Part shown: piece by piece, positions 1-14,040 of the stretch | How the letters are laid out: each line of letters opens with the position of its first letter | Numbering within the stretch: position 1 is the stretch's first letter | Notes under the pieces: generated by a model | The model's database searches: none | The model's input: only the letters and a program-made list of their open reading frames with translations | Told to the model about the DNA's origin: nothing | Made by a program: the position numbers and the translations under genes | Source of the DNA: Calliopum simillimum | Taxonomy: Eukaryota; Arthropoda; Insecta; Diptera; Lauxaniidae | Length of the DNA: 64,000 nt | NCBI GenBank assembly: GCA_951812925.1 | Contig: OX638368.1 | Coordinates: 24,305,187 to 24,369,186, forward strand | Direction of reading: 5' to 3'

Positions 1-680
1 ACTTCTTTGAAAGATTTTCGCAAAATGTGCAATTGAGTGTTGAGAGACACAAAAACAAAGAAAGCAGCTGCGAGAAAAAAGGAAAAACTGCATTTGCTGC
101 AGTGCTTTTGCAAGAGCTTTGCAGTTTACACTTTGATATGCACTCTCACAATCTCTCACACACTCTCTCTCACTACGGTTTGCTGTCGTTTCGCGAGCTT
201 TGTTGCAAGCATGTTGTTGTTTTTGCCGGTGAGGTGATTCGGGTGCATGCACCTTTACGTTGTTGTTGTTTTTGCTATGTGTTTATTGTTGTTGCTGTTT
301 GGCTTTGTATTTACTTTTGTTAAAGCTTTAGCAAAGCTTTTATTTTAGTTTTACATACATATTTGTTTACTTTGCAGTTAAAGAGCTAAAACAGCTGTTG
401 TTTGCTTTTGTGGTGGTGTAAAATGTAATTTTTTTTTTTTTTTGTTTTTGTTTTGTGTTGTTTGTTGTTTTGCCCGCTTTTGTGTTTATCATGGCGTATG
501 CGTGACATTTTTAATTTATTTTTGTAGCGAAAAATCAATGTGCCATTTTTGGGTTCTATTCGCTTTAATTTATTAGGTGCTATGCATATTCTTTAGATCT
601 TTAGATAAATTATTTTACGTCTATGAGTGACTTCATTTAAAATGCCATATTGTTGTCCTTGGACAAAAGAAAATTTTTCC
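1..680. other. no gene recognised; TTG/TTGTT-rich DNA
   Basis: T/G-rich non-coding sequence with repeated GCAAAGCTTT-like words and poly-T runs. Open frames here are short and do not resemble proteins. It could be intron or upstream DNA of a gene outside the window. Confidence 0.4.
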
Positions 681-683
681 TTA

Positions 684-745
684 GTCTAGGCTTTCTCTAT
701 CACCTCCCAGAAGCTTCGTAACCTTATCGATAACAACCTGTATAT
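684..745 (+). repeat. solitary arm of the CAGGGTGT-type foldback
   Basis: The stretch CTATCACCTCCCAGAAGCTT and what follows matches, in reverse complement, the left end of the foldback element at 36838-37728 (CTTACGAAGCTTCTGAGAGG). Only the terminal part is recognisable. Confidence 0.45.
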
Positions 746-1191
746 AATATACAAACTATGACAAATAAAATAGGCAAAAATACAATTCGGCAATTTTTCA
801 TTCAATTTTATATAACCTTTCCATGTTTTAATCGAGGCATCGAGCATTTTTTGTGAAAATGAGCTATGTAGTCCAAAGTGTTGTTTTCGGTGAGATCTAG
901 TTACCAGCTGGCAAACCCAGATTTGCTCTAGCACTTGTAGTTCCTTAAAAAAACAACTTGAAAAACCGGATATTTTGATTTTTCCATATCAATTTCAATT
1001 TTCAATTTCAATTTACAATTAAGGATATTTTTCGTACAATAAGAACATACTTAGTACTTTTATAATACAACACTGTTAGTCTCAATACAACATAAGCACA
1101 TATATAAAAATATTAATAATACTTATAGAATACTTAATCTAATTCACGTGAGGATGGCAAGTAATAATAACACACGCAAAAATAACAAAAA

Positions 1192-1984
1192 ACTAGTAAG
1201 GGTGTTGACTTTGGCCTGGCCAAACATTAAATACCCTACACAGCAGTATTTTGAAAACGTTGCTTATATGGGAGGTGCCACGCCCTCTTGTCCGTACTCA
1301 CCCAGTTTTTTCTGAGAGTTTGATTTTATAGTTCTTAGTATTTGACTGAAATTTGGTTGGATTATCTCAAAAAATGTTTTCAGTACAGCGTTTTGAACCT
1401 TTTATATGGGAGGTGCCACTCCCTCTTGTCTGATTTTATCCAGTTTTTGCTTAAAGCTTGCATTTATAATTCTTAGTATCTGAGTAAAATTTAGTTCGAT
1501 TGTTTCAAAAAACGCATACAGTGTAGCGTTTTGAAACTTTTGCATATATGAGATGTGCCACGCCCTCTCATCCGAATTCGCCCAGTTTTTGCTCACAGCT
1601 TGCGCTTACAATTCGTAGTATTTATGTGTATTTTGGTTGAGTTATCGGGAAAAATACTCTAAAAGTTGCATTTTGAATATATTTTTTGTATAGGCGGTAG
1701 GCGTGTCCGTTGACCGATTTCGCTCATTTTCAATCCCACGAACTAACTTTGACGACGGAGGCTGTGCACCAAATTTCATAGAATTATCTTGCTTAGTTTT
1801 CCCAAAAAATGTATTTCCACACACAGCCAGCCATCCAGCCAGACAGAAGGACATAGCTATATCGACTCAGGAGGTGACGCTGATCAAGAATATATATACT
1901 TTTCTATATCTGCCACGCCTCCTTCTCTGCGTTACAAACGGAAGGATAAAGTGAATGTACCCTGGGTGTAGGGTATAAAAAGAG
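1192..1984 (+). mobile_element. DINE-1/INE-1-like (Helentron-type) non-autonomous element, copy 1
   Basis: It begins ACTAGTAAGGGTGT, then GGCCTGGCCAAACATTAAAT and ATACCCTACAC, and ends GTGTAGGGTATAA. The middle holds about 140-bp tandem units with GGGAGGTGCCACGCCC boxes. The 3' part carries a core whose reverse complement reads AAGTATATATATTCTTGATC ... GATATAGC-ATGTCCGTCTG, which I recall as the hallmark of Drosophila INE-1/DINE-1. A GACA/CAGC-type microsatellite sits in the core. No transposase is present. Confidence 0.7.
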
Positions 1985-2124
1985 AGTGAAAAGATAGATG
2001 TACGTACAAGGCAGTAAGAAAGTACTGAGGGTTAAACTTTTTGTGTTAAAACAAGGAAGTATAGAAGGATAAGCTTAGAAAGAAAAGGGAAGAGTGAGAT
2101 AAAAAAAAAAATGGTTACATTTTT

Positions 2125-3600
2125 ATTTAAAAAATGGTTCAATAGATTTGAAACGACTTGGCAAACTATTCCATAATCTAATTGCTTTAACGAAAAATAA
2201 TCTTGAGGAGTTCAGATATTTTCTTTTTTTAAACTGAGGTATATGGTCAAATTTGCGAAGTCCTTAAACATACCACGTAGCATGATTAAAAGCTATTTGA
2301 AGCTTAAGTTGGTAACTAGAGTCGAGTTTGCTGTAAACTTTCTCCGAGCAAATAATTACAGGAACAATTAGCTAAACCACTAGCTTACTTCTTTTGCTAG
2401 ATGGTGTAAAATCAGCTGACACTCTCAGATTGCTTAGAACATAATATATTTTTCGTACTACATTATTTATATGATCAGTTCATGTCAGCGAAGAATTTAT
2501 ATAAAAACAAAGACTTTTTGCACTACTCCCTAACTTTAGCCTCTCACTGCATATAAACAAATCAGGAATATCTTCGACAAAGATTCTATCTTTCGATATA
2601 GGTACAACAACAGATTTCAAAGCATTTAGCTGACGGCAGCTTCGTTGTGCCCAATCAAATCAAGACCCTCATTTATCCTAAAAGTTAAGTCATCTAGGAG
2701 ACCAATTCTATTTATTAGGGAGATATATTTGCACGTCATCAGCATCAGGCATGCTTGGATGAGCAGTTACAGACTCTATCATTTATAAATATCGTAAATA
2801 GCAAAGAACCAAGAACTGAACCCTGGGGTACACCACTATAAACATTTTTGTACTCAAAATATTTTTCACCAACCTTTACTCGTTGAACTCGATTAGACAA
2901 ATAACTCTTTAAGAGACGTACAGCACTGTCACTAGAACCATATATATTGTAGTTTCTGACACAGTAAGACGTGATTTACAGTGTCAAATGCTTCTGAGAA
3001 GTCAAGCAAGCAAAAAAGTGTTATATTTCCTTCATCATATAGTGATCTTATATCATCAAATATTTTAACAGTATCAGTGGCACAGTTGCAATGGAGATAT
3101 TAAAATGTTTTCATTAAGAAAATTTACTATATGATTTGCGATAAGAGCCTCGCATGCTTTGGCCAAACAAGATAAAATACTGATAGGCCTGTAACCACTA
3201 GGTTCACTTGCAGCCGATTTCTTTGCCATGAGCATAATAAGAGCCACTTTTCGAGATAAAGGAAACAAAGATGTGGTATAGCAATGGTTTAATATGTGGG
3301 TAAGAGGGCTTATCAAATGTATGAGAATAATCTTGATGAATTTCAGTGAAATTCTATCCTCGCCTATTGCATCAGATTTAATATTTAACAATGACTTTTT
3401 CACATCATTCAAGCTTACTGTTGAAAATTAGAAGTTTGGATTTTCAGAATAATCAGTATTCGTACTTGGAGCAGAAGCAGAGTTAGAGAGAAAGAAATTG
3501 TTTAAAATATTTGGGTTAAGATCGCATTTGTCAAAACGTTTCTCACCAATACCTATTGCATTTAAATTCCTCCACAGCTCTTTAGGGGGAAGGGACGTAT
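2125..3600 (-). pseudogene. decayed LINE reverse transcriptase (CR1/jockey-like)
   Basis: On the minus strand, broken frames give, in order: LPPKELWRNLNAIGIGEKRF (about 3600-3540), an open 112-codon stretch (3412-3074) with EPSGYRPISILSCLAKACEA and HIVNFLNENILISPLQ, then LLDFSEAFDTVNH (about 3005-2965), GVPQGSVLGSLLFTIF (about 2830-2785), ADDVQIYLPNK (about 2735-2700; the family Y of YADD is replaced by D) and a C-terminal LWNSLPSRFKSIEPFF (about 2175-2130). These are the ordered RT motifs of a non-LTR retrotransposon. Stops and frameshifts make it inactive. No endonuclease part is evident. Confidence 0.8.
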
Positions 3601-3619
3601 TTAATTTTGAAGAATAACA

Positions 3620-4120
3620 TTGTCAGCGATATAATGAATTTATTTTTTTGAGGGCATGGTACCGCCCATTTTTCTGGTGAACATTATTTGTGCCGATGAC
3701 TTTTACATATATACCGAATCTCATATACATACATATATGAGTCAAAGAATTTCGGAGATATGATAAGTTAATATTTTGGGGAGGCGTGGCACCGCCCATA
3801 TTTTCAACCTATAGCTTAGCTCATTTTTTATACTAACAAATTGTGAAATTTTCTTTCAAATCGGTTAGTTAGTTTCCGTGCCAAAATGGAACAATTAACA
3901 ATCAAACAAAATTTCATTTTCATTAAATTTATTATCTTTTTTTCTCATAACTTGAGAACAATAAAAGATAAATCTAAATTTGTAACATTTTTTCAGCGTG
4001 GTCAAGTTAATAGAAATTTTAAGCACAAAAGCTCAAGTGCCCACGGGCATAGGATTAAGACATAACTGATTTAAAGCTTTATTTGAGATAATGCAATCAA
4101 ATTTCATGCAGACACTAAAT
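3620..4120. repeat. dispersed repeat with GGGC(A/G)TGGTACCGCCC boxes
   Basis: Two similar blocks (around 3640-3700 and 3750-3830) pair a GGCGTGGCACCGCCCA-type box with an ATATGA...TTCGGAGATATGAT sentence. The same pairing recurs in other repeats of the window. No protein is encoded. Confidence 0.45.
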
Positions 4121-4824
4121 AAAGTGGATGGAAGATTTGAGCAAAAACTATGTGAATTCGGATAAGAGTGTCTGGCATCTCCCATACAAGCAATATTTTT
4201 TGAAATTCTGTGGTCTCTATGATCAATTCTTATTTTATATGGTACTTATATCAACTAAGAAAAAGGTTTACTGCAATTCGTACTTTCAGCACAAATTAAC
4301 TATTTTCCAATCAAATATCAACCAGATTAATTTTTTTAGAAAAATAAATGTGCGCCTTGAAATGCTTGAAAACTCTACAATAAACAACAGCTGAACGTTC
4401 TTTCTACTTGCTTATCAAAATTCTTATTTTTTCTGTTCATTTCAAACTTTGTTGTTTAACTTTAATTTTTTTTTTTTTTTTTTGTTTTTTTTTTTTGCAA
4501 CTTTTTCATAACAAATTAATAAATATATAAAAGCGACATTTACTGAGAAGAATGAAAGAATGAAGCTGGTAACTACTGATCATCGAACAAAAGAAAACAT
4601 GTTGCGAGTACAACAATACCTACGCGATATTTGTTATTGTTAAATGAAAGTAAGAAAAAAAAACAGCACGTGATTTTTATAGCAAATTGCCTGAAAATAT
4701 GCAACGCATTCCACACAGATATACAGAAAAAAACATAGCCCAGTAGATAATTGCGGAAAGCTTTCTATCGGAGGTAGTGAACATGCCAACATTATAACAT
4801 GCATACGCGCTTATATATGTGTTA

Positions 4825-5307
4825 GGCTGCGGTTACACTGCATAAAAATTCGTACGAAATTGCTGATGCAAACAAATAGACATGTTTATACCCAAGAGGA
4901 AAATAATCGCTTCAAAAATTTTCTGAAGTGTTTCTTTTTCACCAACAAGCGCTTTCGCTGCGTAAGCACTATTCTTTCGTCTTAACGTGCTATACGAAAA
5001 ACGAATTTTAAAAACATAAAACGCTTTTTTCTCAAAACATGAAAAACGCAGACGTTTAGTTGAAGTTTTAAACCGACGATACAATATACTATTTGTACCT
5101 GAAATTGATTCACTAGAAAAATTGTTTATCGAAAAATAAAAACTGAATATAATGCACTTCACCAAAAACGATGTACGATGCACGCTTTGTACTTTTTTTC
5201 CGCCTCGCATATAAACACTTTGTTCGTGCCTTTTCTTAAGAGGAAATTCTTTGAGAGTTTGTAAGAGGAAAACTTCGTACAAATTCTTATTCAGTGTAAC
5301 CATAGCC
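4825..5307. mobile_element. 483-bp MITE, TA target duplication
   Basis: Its 16-bp terminal inverted repeats GGCTGCGGTTACACTG / CAGTGTAACCATAGCC differ at two positions and are flanked by TA on both sides (4823-4824, 5308-5309). The sequence between is AT-rich. A 156-codon minus-strand open frame fills nearly the whole element (5303-4833) but matches no family I know. Confidence 0.7.
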
Positions 5308-5310
5308 TAA

Positions 5311-7724
5311 GGCGTTCCTGAAATCTGTTGTATATTGAAATATCCTAGATGAAAAGAGAGCGATCAAAGGCCATCCGATAACACAATGGAGGTAACTCAT
5401 ATTTCTTTGAACTACACATATGGGCACGGCCACGTAAGGCGAAGCTACACAATTTTTTTTTTTCTTTAAATCTCCCACTCATTTGCCCATATTTCATAAG
5501 TTTACATCTAATGCTGTCCAAAAATACCATTTTCAAGTATATATGTAAGTTGATTTCAGGGGTGCTATTTTCATAAAAACTTACTCTTGCTTATAACCAA
5601 CATTTTTTAATCAAAAATCATAAGGTATATTTTTCTACTAAAATTTCTTCTGAATCCACGCGATGAGCTGTGTTGAAAGGGATAGAAATTCCTTACAATA
5701 ACTTAAATCAACCCATAAGAACCGGGGGATTGAAGAGGAAGTTATGGCCATAAATCACGCTAATTGCTATTTTGAGAGGAGAGAGAGTGCTAAGGATATC
5801 ACAAAAATTTCATTCCTTATAGGCTTTTTGAAGAATCTTAGACAGCCTAATACTATTGTTGTTACATGTACCAAATTTCATGCATCTAGCTTAATCCGTT
5901 CGGCCGTCAGTCAGGGCTCAACATAAAAATCTGAAAAAACCAGGAAAAATTTAATTTCGATTTCAATTTTTTTGTTGAACCCAGACTGGTGGCCAAACAG
6001 ATTCAGCTAGATGCATGGAATTTGGTACAGATAACGATTATATCACTAAGCTGCCTGAGACTAAAATTAGACGTGATCGGTTAATTTTCACGCATACTTC
6101 CCACACAATGTTTCAACTAGCCAATATGGGAGGTAGGCGTGAACATTAACCGATCACGCTCATTTTTAATCCTGATCAGAAGATGGCTCTCAGTATTATC
6201 TGTACCAAGTTTCACGCAGACAGCTTTATCCGTTTGGGAGAAATCGTAATTTAAAAAAAAAAAAGATGTATCGAGGTCTTGGAGCAAAAAATTTGTAATG
6301 TAGTGTAAACGGGAACCTTCCAAGGAATGAAATTTTCACATATTTTTCATCTTCATCGATGTTTGGACAGTTTGGCTGTATTCGCCCTCAACTTATTTAT
6401 GAAAATTCGTATGCATAACGTTCCCAACGCTTTTGCATTACGTAACCAACGTTGCTTTAACGTCTATAAATCCATCAAAAATAATTTTTTCAGCGCAATT
6501 TTAAATTCAATCGTATCTTTGATCCTTTATATTCAAATTATAGAAGATGTTCGGGAAAATACATCACTAGATTCGCAGACTTTTTAGAAAATGTGCACTG
6601 ACCTCGAAAATCGCTTGCAAAAAAAAATAACGTTCCCAACGGCACTTAAACTCTTATAACTCCAAAGCCTTAAGCGATAGACAAAAACTTTGTTCCTATG
6701 AAATATTGGCCTTAGGGAGCCTTATTATATGCACTTAAGATATCATGATGTTTGATCATTTTTCAAAGAGATATGGGCAAAAATGTGCGTGCGATCGTAA
6801 CGTTGCCAACGGTGGCCGTGCCCATATGTTTTTTATACTTGATTAACAAATTTTTCCCATTTTTGTGTTTTCACTCGAATGTCTAAATAAAAGCATACTT
6901 ATAGTAATTGGCTCTACTTCTTTTGTCTGCTGGGATATAACTGATGGAAAAGCACTGCAAAATTTATTGTGCTTAATTTTAATTCCACCAATATGGAAAA
7001 CACCACCAGTGGGATTACAAGTTACAAGAACATGCGGGGGCGTATAAAACAAAACCTGCTAAGAGCATTTCTAACTATTGATCTTGTCTACTGGGATATA
7101 ACTGATACACAAGCACAGAGTGGTTTTTTTTTTCGTTTTTAAATTTTAATTCAAATGAAATGAAAAACACGTGAGTGCAAACATTCTCATATGGAGGCGT
7201 TCAAAGCAAAACAAAAAAAGGAAAAAAGACAGTGGATTCATCTTTAAGCTGCAGGGGTTTAATTTAAAAGCAAAAGACCAAAAACAAAAAAGAAATTCAG
7301 AAATTTGTTTTCCTTTTCATTTGTTTCTCTTTAAGTATCATTCTAGCGAGAACAATGAGGGGATGATGATAGGCATAGTCATATGTTCATAGGCTAATAT
7401 AAGTACTTACATACATATACACGCGTGTGGGTGTTAGGGGGTTGCAACTTGTGGGTTGTTGCATTTATTGAGACAGTACAGAAACAAACGCATGAGTCAT
7501 CAGCTACATACTTATGTTTGCTTTACTGTGAATGACCGCATACCATTTTAGATATGATTTTTTTGTATTTGACTCGTGGAAGAGATATGATGTTATTTAA
7601 TTTTGTTGTTACGCAATTTTAATTTTTTAGGATTTGTTTATTTTTTTATAAATTTAGTCTTTTATCTTCAGCTTTGATTATTTACTTTAATTGTTCTTTT
7701 AATATTATGCCTTCGCTCTCATTT
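5311..7724. repeat. non-genic stretch with an inverted repeat and a local duplication
   Basis: Arms at about 5996-6108 and 6127-6236 (around TGATCGGTTAATNTTCACGC) form an inverted repeat. Words GTACCAAATTTCATGCATCT at 5867-5886 belong to the same family. A roughly 165-bp direct duplication is seen at about 6920 and 7085 (CTGGGATATAACTGAT). No gene is recognised. Confidence 0.4.
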
Positions 7725-7726
7725 CT

Positions 7727-8362
7727 TTTTATACCCTACATCCAGGGAATATTCACTTTGTCCTTCCGTTTGTAACGCAAAGAAGGAGGCGTGGCAGATA
7801 TAAAAAAGTATATATATTCTTGATCAGCGTCACCTCCTGAGTCGATATAGCCATGTACGTCTGTCTGGATGGGTGGCTGGCTGTGTGTGGAAATACATTT
7901 TTTGGGAAAACTAAGCAAGATAATTCAATGAAATTTGGTACATTACCTCCGTCATCAAAGTTATTTCGTGGGATTGAAAATGAGCGAAATCGGTCAACGG
8001 ACGCTGCTACCACCCATATTCAAAATACAACTTTAAGAGCATTTTCCACAACAATGCAACCAAATACACATAAATACTATGAATTGTAAGACCAAGCTCT
8101 GAGCAATAACTGGACGAATTTGGACAAGAGAGCGTGGCACCTCCCATACAAGCAAAAGCTTCAAAACGCTATATTGAAAGCGTTTTTTTAAAAATTGAAC
8201 TAAATTTTATTCAGACAATAAAAACTATAACTACAAGCTCTGAGCAAAAACTGAGTGAACTGGAAAACAGGGTGTGGCACCTCCCATATAAGCAAAACTT
8301 TTAAAATACTGCAGTGTAGGGTATTTAATGTTTGGCCAGGCCAAAGATTACACCCTTACTAG
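7727..8362 (-). mobile_element. DINE-1-like element, copy 2 (reverse)
   Basis: Reads in reverse from ATACCCTACATCCAGGG through the TATATATTCTTGATCAGCGT core to CACCCTTACTAGT at 8362. It has fewer internal GGCACCTCCC units than copies 3 and 6, and both ends are preserved. Confidence 0.7.
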
Positions 8363-11300
8363 TTATTATTATTTATACTGTTTCTATTTTGTTTTTTTCT
8401 CTAAGATAAATACAAGCGCAAATATTTAACTGTTAATCCGGGTTTATGTTAAATGCGCAATGCGTGAAACGTCCGACACGAACAGATAAATAGAATTCGC
8501 TTGCGACAGAACTGCAACATGTGAAGCATTCGCTTTAAGTACATTAAAGACAGTCTTCAAACAAAAAGGAACATAATAGAAAAAAATAAGAGTAACTTAT
8601 TTTGGCAGCTTGCTTCTTATTGAAACGTCCAAACGGTTTTATTTTAATAGAAGCAAAGTCATCGCAAAGGAACGTGACAAATGGAGAGATTTCATATTGG
8701 CCCTATGCTCCTCCTAGGAGTTAAAGGAGAATACATACATACATACAAGTTTATTAATAAGTAGCTTTTTGCATTAACAAAGATTTCCTATGTTTTGTGT
8801 TAAAAAAACAAATCAGAATACGATTGGATAATTTTCAAATATCGATAACTGTTTTGAAGCAAAATGCGATCACTGATTCTGAATCTGACAAAAGTTTGTC
8901 TTGACCAGATGCAGAAAACAGTCTTGCAGTCTTTTTCTTTTTGACGCTAAATCCGAATCCAAACCAGAGTTGCTTATATACCTGCAGGATTTTGAGATAC
9001 ACAATACAATACCAGGAAAAGGTGTATTTGATTTTAAAAATGGTATCGAACAGCCATAGTCTTCCTTATCAAACAATACCTCTCTAATTGGACCCTAACT
9101 CGACAAAATATTACCTTTTAAAGTAAATTCAACTCGACCCTATACAAAGGACTACATTATATTTGTAGCGTAAAAAAGATTTATAGCTAAAAACACTTTA
9201 AAAATGTATGCCTTTACTTCAAAAGCATATTAATCGAAAAGTAGGGATCCAATCGGAAAAGTGTAAAGTTATAGTTCGATAAGGAAGATTATGGCTATTT
9301 GATGTCGCTAAAAAAATGGAATTATATGTTTACCTGGAACTGCGTTACAAACTAAATGCTATCTTTCTTTTGTACAGCTTATAGTTTGGGAGATATTTTT
9401 TGAAAATCCTAAAATTTAGAAAAACACAGTTTTTGCAAAATTTCTACGAAACGATGTGCCCTAGAAAAATTGTTTTTTATATATTTTGTAAAACATGCAT
9501 TTCCCTACGAAAATAACTACGAATGCTTTTTTCGTCCAACTTACCGTTCATGAGATATCGCAATTTAAAAATCAACACATTATTTTTTTTTTTTGACGAA
9601 ACAACGTAGTCGGCTTTTAAAACGACTTCAATTGCGAAAGGAATCGAAAAAGATAAAATAAAGAGACACTCGGCGTATGAGTGTTCATAAAAATATGTTG
9701 ATTGCATAATAGGGGATTGCATGTTCTACAAAATGCATGAAAAAAATATTTTCTACGGCTCATCGCTTTGAGGATATTCTGCAAAAACATTTTTTTCTAA
9801 GTTTTAAGATTTTCAAAAAATATTTCCTAAGCTATAAACGGATATTTTCTATTTTTAGCTGCGACTCTCCATTCATGAGTTATTGCAATTTAAAAATCAA
9901 CATATTTTTATGAGCGCAATTGACAAGTTTTGGCCACATTTTAATTAGGATAACTCCTAAAATATAATTCGTATACGAAAATAATTCAAGGATAATTTTT
10001 GAAGGAAATTTTAAGCCGCAACTTTTCCATTATGGCGGCAAAGGCACGAGATGGCAAAGTTGAAATTCAGAAAGAGCACATCGAAATCTATAAAAAAAAC
10101 TTCTGTGAACAGATGATATTTACATGAGAGTGGACTTACTGAAACCTTATCTTATGCAAGTCATACAAATTCTATAGCAAATGCCTATGTTAACGCTATA
10201 GATTGAAATATTCGAACAATGAACTTTGCGTTCTTTAATTTTTTATGTTTTTATTTTTTTACTGTGATAATAACATTTTTTAAACTCAAGGAAATCAATT
10301 GGATAGCAATTCAATTAAATTTCATCAATATCAATAACGTAACTTAATCAACAAAAAATGTAGCAAAAAAACAAAGGGCAGACACATCGTTGCCAATCTG
10401 TGAGAAAAGTTTACTTTCCGTGATATTTTCGGAATACGTATGTATTTCTATATATATTTTTACTGAGATTTTACAAGAATTTTCCAGGTCTTTAGAAGCA
10501 GATTTTTATGATATTTTCACATGGCAGCTATGGCCAGACAATGAATTGTTTTTTTGAGCAGGGACACAATTATTGATATTTTGAGTATACGATAAAGGGA
10601 CTTTAATGTAACGTGATAGCATTTCTAAAGTCTAATTTACATGTATAAATTTAATTGACATTCGATTGAAATACTCTCAAAATTTGCATAACACAATAAC
10701 ATTTTTTAATTGTAATAAAATATATATATAAAAGGATTTTTTTATTTAAAACTATACTAATTTGTATAAAACACCCTATGCAACATACAATAATGCCACA
10801 GTTACGTTGGTAGAATTCAAACACGCAATTCACCGTAGGTATTTTTAGAAGAAACAACCTCCTGTGGTGTGCCATCCCTAAATAATTTCGATGACATGTG
10901 ACTTAATGACATCACTGGAAGTAAGACAAAGAACGAATGTTGCATGTGACTTGTACATCATCATACTTTATTCAATGTCACAGTTTTCAAATGCACGAAA
11001 TTCGATACGTAGATAGATAAAATTAAAACAACTCAATTAATATGGGGTTTTAAATATTGTCATAGAGTTTAAGCAGAATCAGAGATTTTACCATAATTTA
11101 AATTTTAATTTGAAAAACTTAATATTTACTATATGTATGACAGAATACTCTTTTTTTTTTGGAAATGTCAATATTTATGCATAATGATTAGTGGAATTCG
11201 AAAATAAACAGTTGTGGTTCAAAAATATAATATGTACGGGAAATGACACAACATTTGTAGAGTTTAAGAGACATTTGTGGTGTTTACAGATTAGTTTTAT

Positions 11301-13389
11301 TATTAAAGGCAATGCTCGGAGTTTAGAAGAAGCAGATTAAAGTAGTGGGCAGATAGAATTCATAGTTTTGATTCCTAAAAGCAAATCTGCGCTATTTCTT
11401 ACCCTCAAATTCAACTCGCTACGGTTTTATTAAACAATTTTGCTAAAATTTTGACCAGGCAAATAGCATTGAAAAAATCTACTAAACTTTCCGCATAACT
11501 CATTCATCATTATTCAATTATTAATAGATAACTCATAGCTTTGGCATAATTTTAAAAATGTTTTTGTTTTGATTTATTTTTGTATACGCATACTATAGGC
11601 ACCTACGCACAAATGTATCATTGTAATATAATTTCTTTATCTATTTTATTTATTGTCATTTTGTTTAATTAATACGAAAATCCAATGTCCGAGCGGCAAA
11701 TGCTGAATGGTGAAACAATAATAATAAAAAACTAAAATATCAATTGAATCATAATTTATATTTTTACTCTAAATTGTTTTGTTGTTTAGCCATAAATCTA
11801 TTTTAGATGTTTAATTGTTCAGTTTTTTTTTTTTTTCTTTTTTATAAACATATTAAGATAAGAAGTTTATTGAAAAATTTACAGCACACTATTATTGGGA
11901 TTTTATAAAATTCTGACTAACTTTAGTGATTTACATATAATAAGTTAACGTTCATAAAAGAATTGCAGATCTCCAATGATTGTCCAACTTTGTGTGATTT
12001 TCTTATCCTTTAGCGGACGTTCACTTAAGAATATACCACTATCATGGATATCAAACAAGGCTGTATCTGTCCATCCTTATCCAATTTCCCCCACCCCTGG
12101 CTGAGAATGACTTTTATAAACGACACCTTATAATCTCTTTCTGAAAAAAGCTCTTCGTTTGTGTGAAATTCCAAAAAAAAAAATTTCTGATAAGAATGAT
12201 GTCGTTGAAAACATTTGTCAAAGAGACAAATGTGACATGTATTCGATGTAATTGCAGTAACTTTGGGAACAAAGGCATATACTTTATTCAACAAAAAATT
12301 TAAATGTTTTTATCATATCAGCAGTCGACATAACATCAACTACAATAGCAAGATATCTAATATAATGATGATTATCGTTTTCTAGCCGAACATGATCTTT
12401 ATTTCGAACTATTCTGTTGTAAATTTTATAACTAGAAAAGCTTCAAAACAAGACTTGAGCGAGTGAGAAGTGGTATAAAAACTCCACAATCATATATCAA
12501 TAAATATTTGTTTCTAAAATCTTTTCATGACCATTTCGAACCACAAACGATTAATATCAATTCATAAATAAATTCTTATCAAATAAATTTTTATCTGTCT
12601 AATCAATTTCAACGGATACAATTGAACTTAATGACTTAATCAGCATTAAAAAGGTAACTTATCTTCTTAAAATCAAAATCCATTTTTATTCATTTTGTAA
12701 AAATTTCAGTTCATAGTAAATTTAGTTATATCTATGTTAGAAACTTGTACATTAACCTGCCTATAAAACCGTTAATATTAAAGCAAATGTTTTGAATTTC
12801 TTACAGTTTATTCCGTAATTATTGAACTTATCATGCAAAATTTTCATTAATAAAAAACTTCACAAAACTCAATTTTATCGAATTTTTGACTTTGTAAGAA
12901 AAACACTTGTTCTTAAATATTTCTCATTTAGTCGGGAGAGTATTGATTTTTTTACAGAACTAAGATAGTACATTGAAATATTTCAATTATGTCTAATTCA
13001 TTGAACTAGAGTTTGCAACGTAGCCGAAATTCGACCATTTCGATTTTACTTTAAAAACACTTAAAACATTAAGGTCATATTATTGTTCCTTAGTGTTAAC
13101 ACTATCAACATACCAAATTTCATAAAAATCGATCCAGCGGTTTAGTTGTGAAAGCTTTTTTTCCATTTGAGGGCGTGGCACTGCCCACTTTGAAAAAAAG
13201 TTAATCCTTTGCACTGCTCCTCCTCACAAACAAGAGACAAGAAATTAGCCAGAATTTTACACCGGGGTGTTTTTTGTAAAACTCATAGCAATGATCTATG
13301 TAACTGTGGCTTCTTCTTTCCCCGCCCCACCTCCTACCCCTTTATCTTTTTTTTATTACACTGTGCCAACACGTCAGGTTTTTAAGATA
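8363..13389. other. no gene recognised; AT-rich with one inverted repeat
   Basis: Arms at about 9378-9497 and 9719-9836 form a diverged inverted repeat, with CTTATAGTTTGGGAGATATT as the outer word and ATGCAT as the inner word. The GGGCGTGGCACTGCCCACTT box occurs at about 13171-13190 beside an ACCAAATTTCAT sentence. The rest shows no coding signal. Confidence 0.4.
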
Positions 13390-13449
13390 TTTGAGAATAA
13401 AAAATACGAAAAATGGCTGTTTTGGCTAATTTTGATGTGAAAATTTCCA

Positions 13450-14040
13450 GCAGACTCAACACTGCGGGTTTATTCTTACTAAAAAAAATGTTACAGCGCC
13501 GGCATAATTTTTCAAAAGCCCATGTAAATAAAGACATACATTTTTGAAAGAGAGTACTTTGGAGCGATGAAACCAAAGTAAATCGCATTGGACTTGATGG
13601 GATAACATTTTTGCATCACCCGAAATGCCAAGAGTTTAGCCTAAAGTACACTACCAAAACTGTTAAGCACGGTGGAGGTAGTATCGTGGTATGTGGCGCA
13701 TTTTCTTGAAATGGAGTGGGACCAATAGTCAAAAATGATGTCAAATTGGACCAATTCGGATACTTCAACATACTCCGGAATACAATGCATTTAATTACAT
13801 GCCAGTTAACTGGATAAAAAACTGGCTAGCAGCTGAAAAGATTGGTGTTTTGGACTGGCCAGCTGATCCTGATCCTGATCTAAACTCAATAGAGAACCTT
13901 TAAAATTATGCCACAAATATTATTTGGAGGAACTTTGGCCTAGAATTCAAGAAGCTTGATATTCCACTCCAAAGAGCTGATGCCAGAAGCTAGTAGAGAG
14001 CTTGCACGAAACTATCGACAATCGTGGTCACACCACAAGC
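13450..14040 (+). pseudogene. Tc1-type transposase relic
   Basis: In one frame from about 13455 the translation gives AHVNKDIHF*KRVLWSDETK (with the first catalytic Asp), then HHPKCQEF, TVKHGGGSIVVCGAFS and NGVGPIV; a shifted frame gives KNWLAAEKIGVLDWPA and DLNSIENL. This order is that of Tc1 transposases. The segment that should carry the second Asp (the QQDNDPKH region) is missing between about 13790 and 13812, and several stops are present, so it is inactive. Inverted repeats were not located. Confidence 0.8.

Noticed and set aside
1703..1971. Recurring [12 protein letters not shown]... frames (1703, 7753, 31961)
   Set aside because: They are translations of the DINE-like core, present in many copies and disrupted; no protein is implied.
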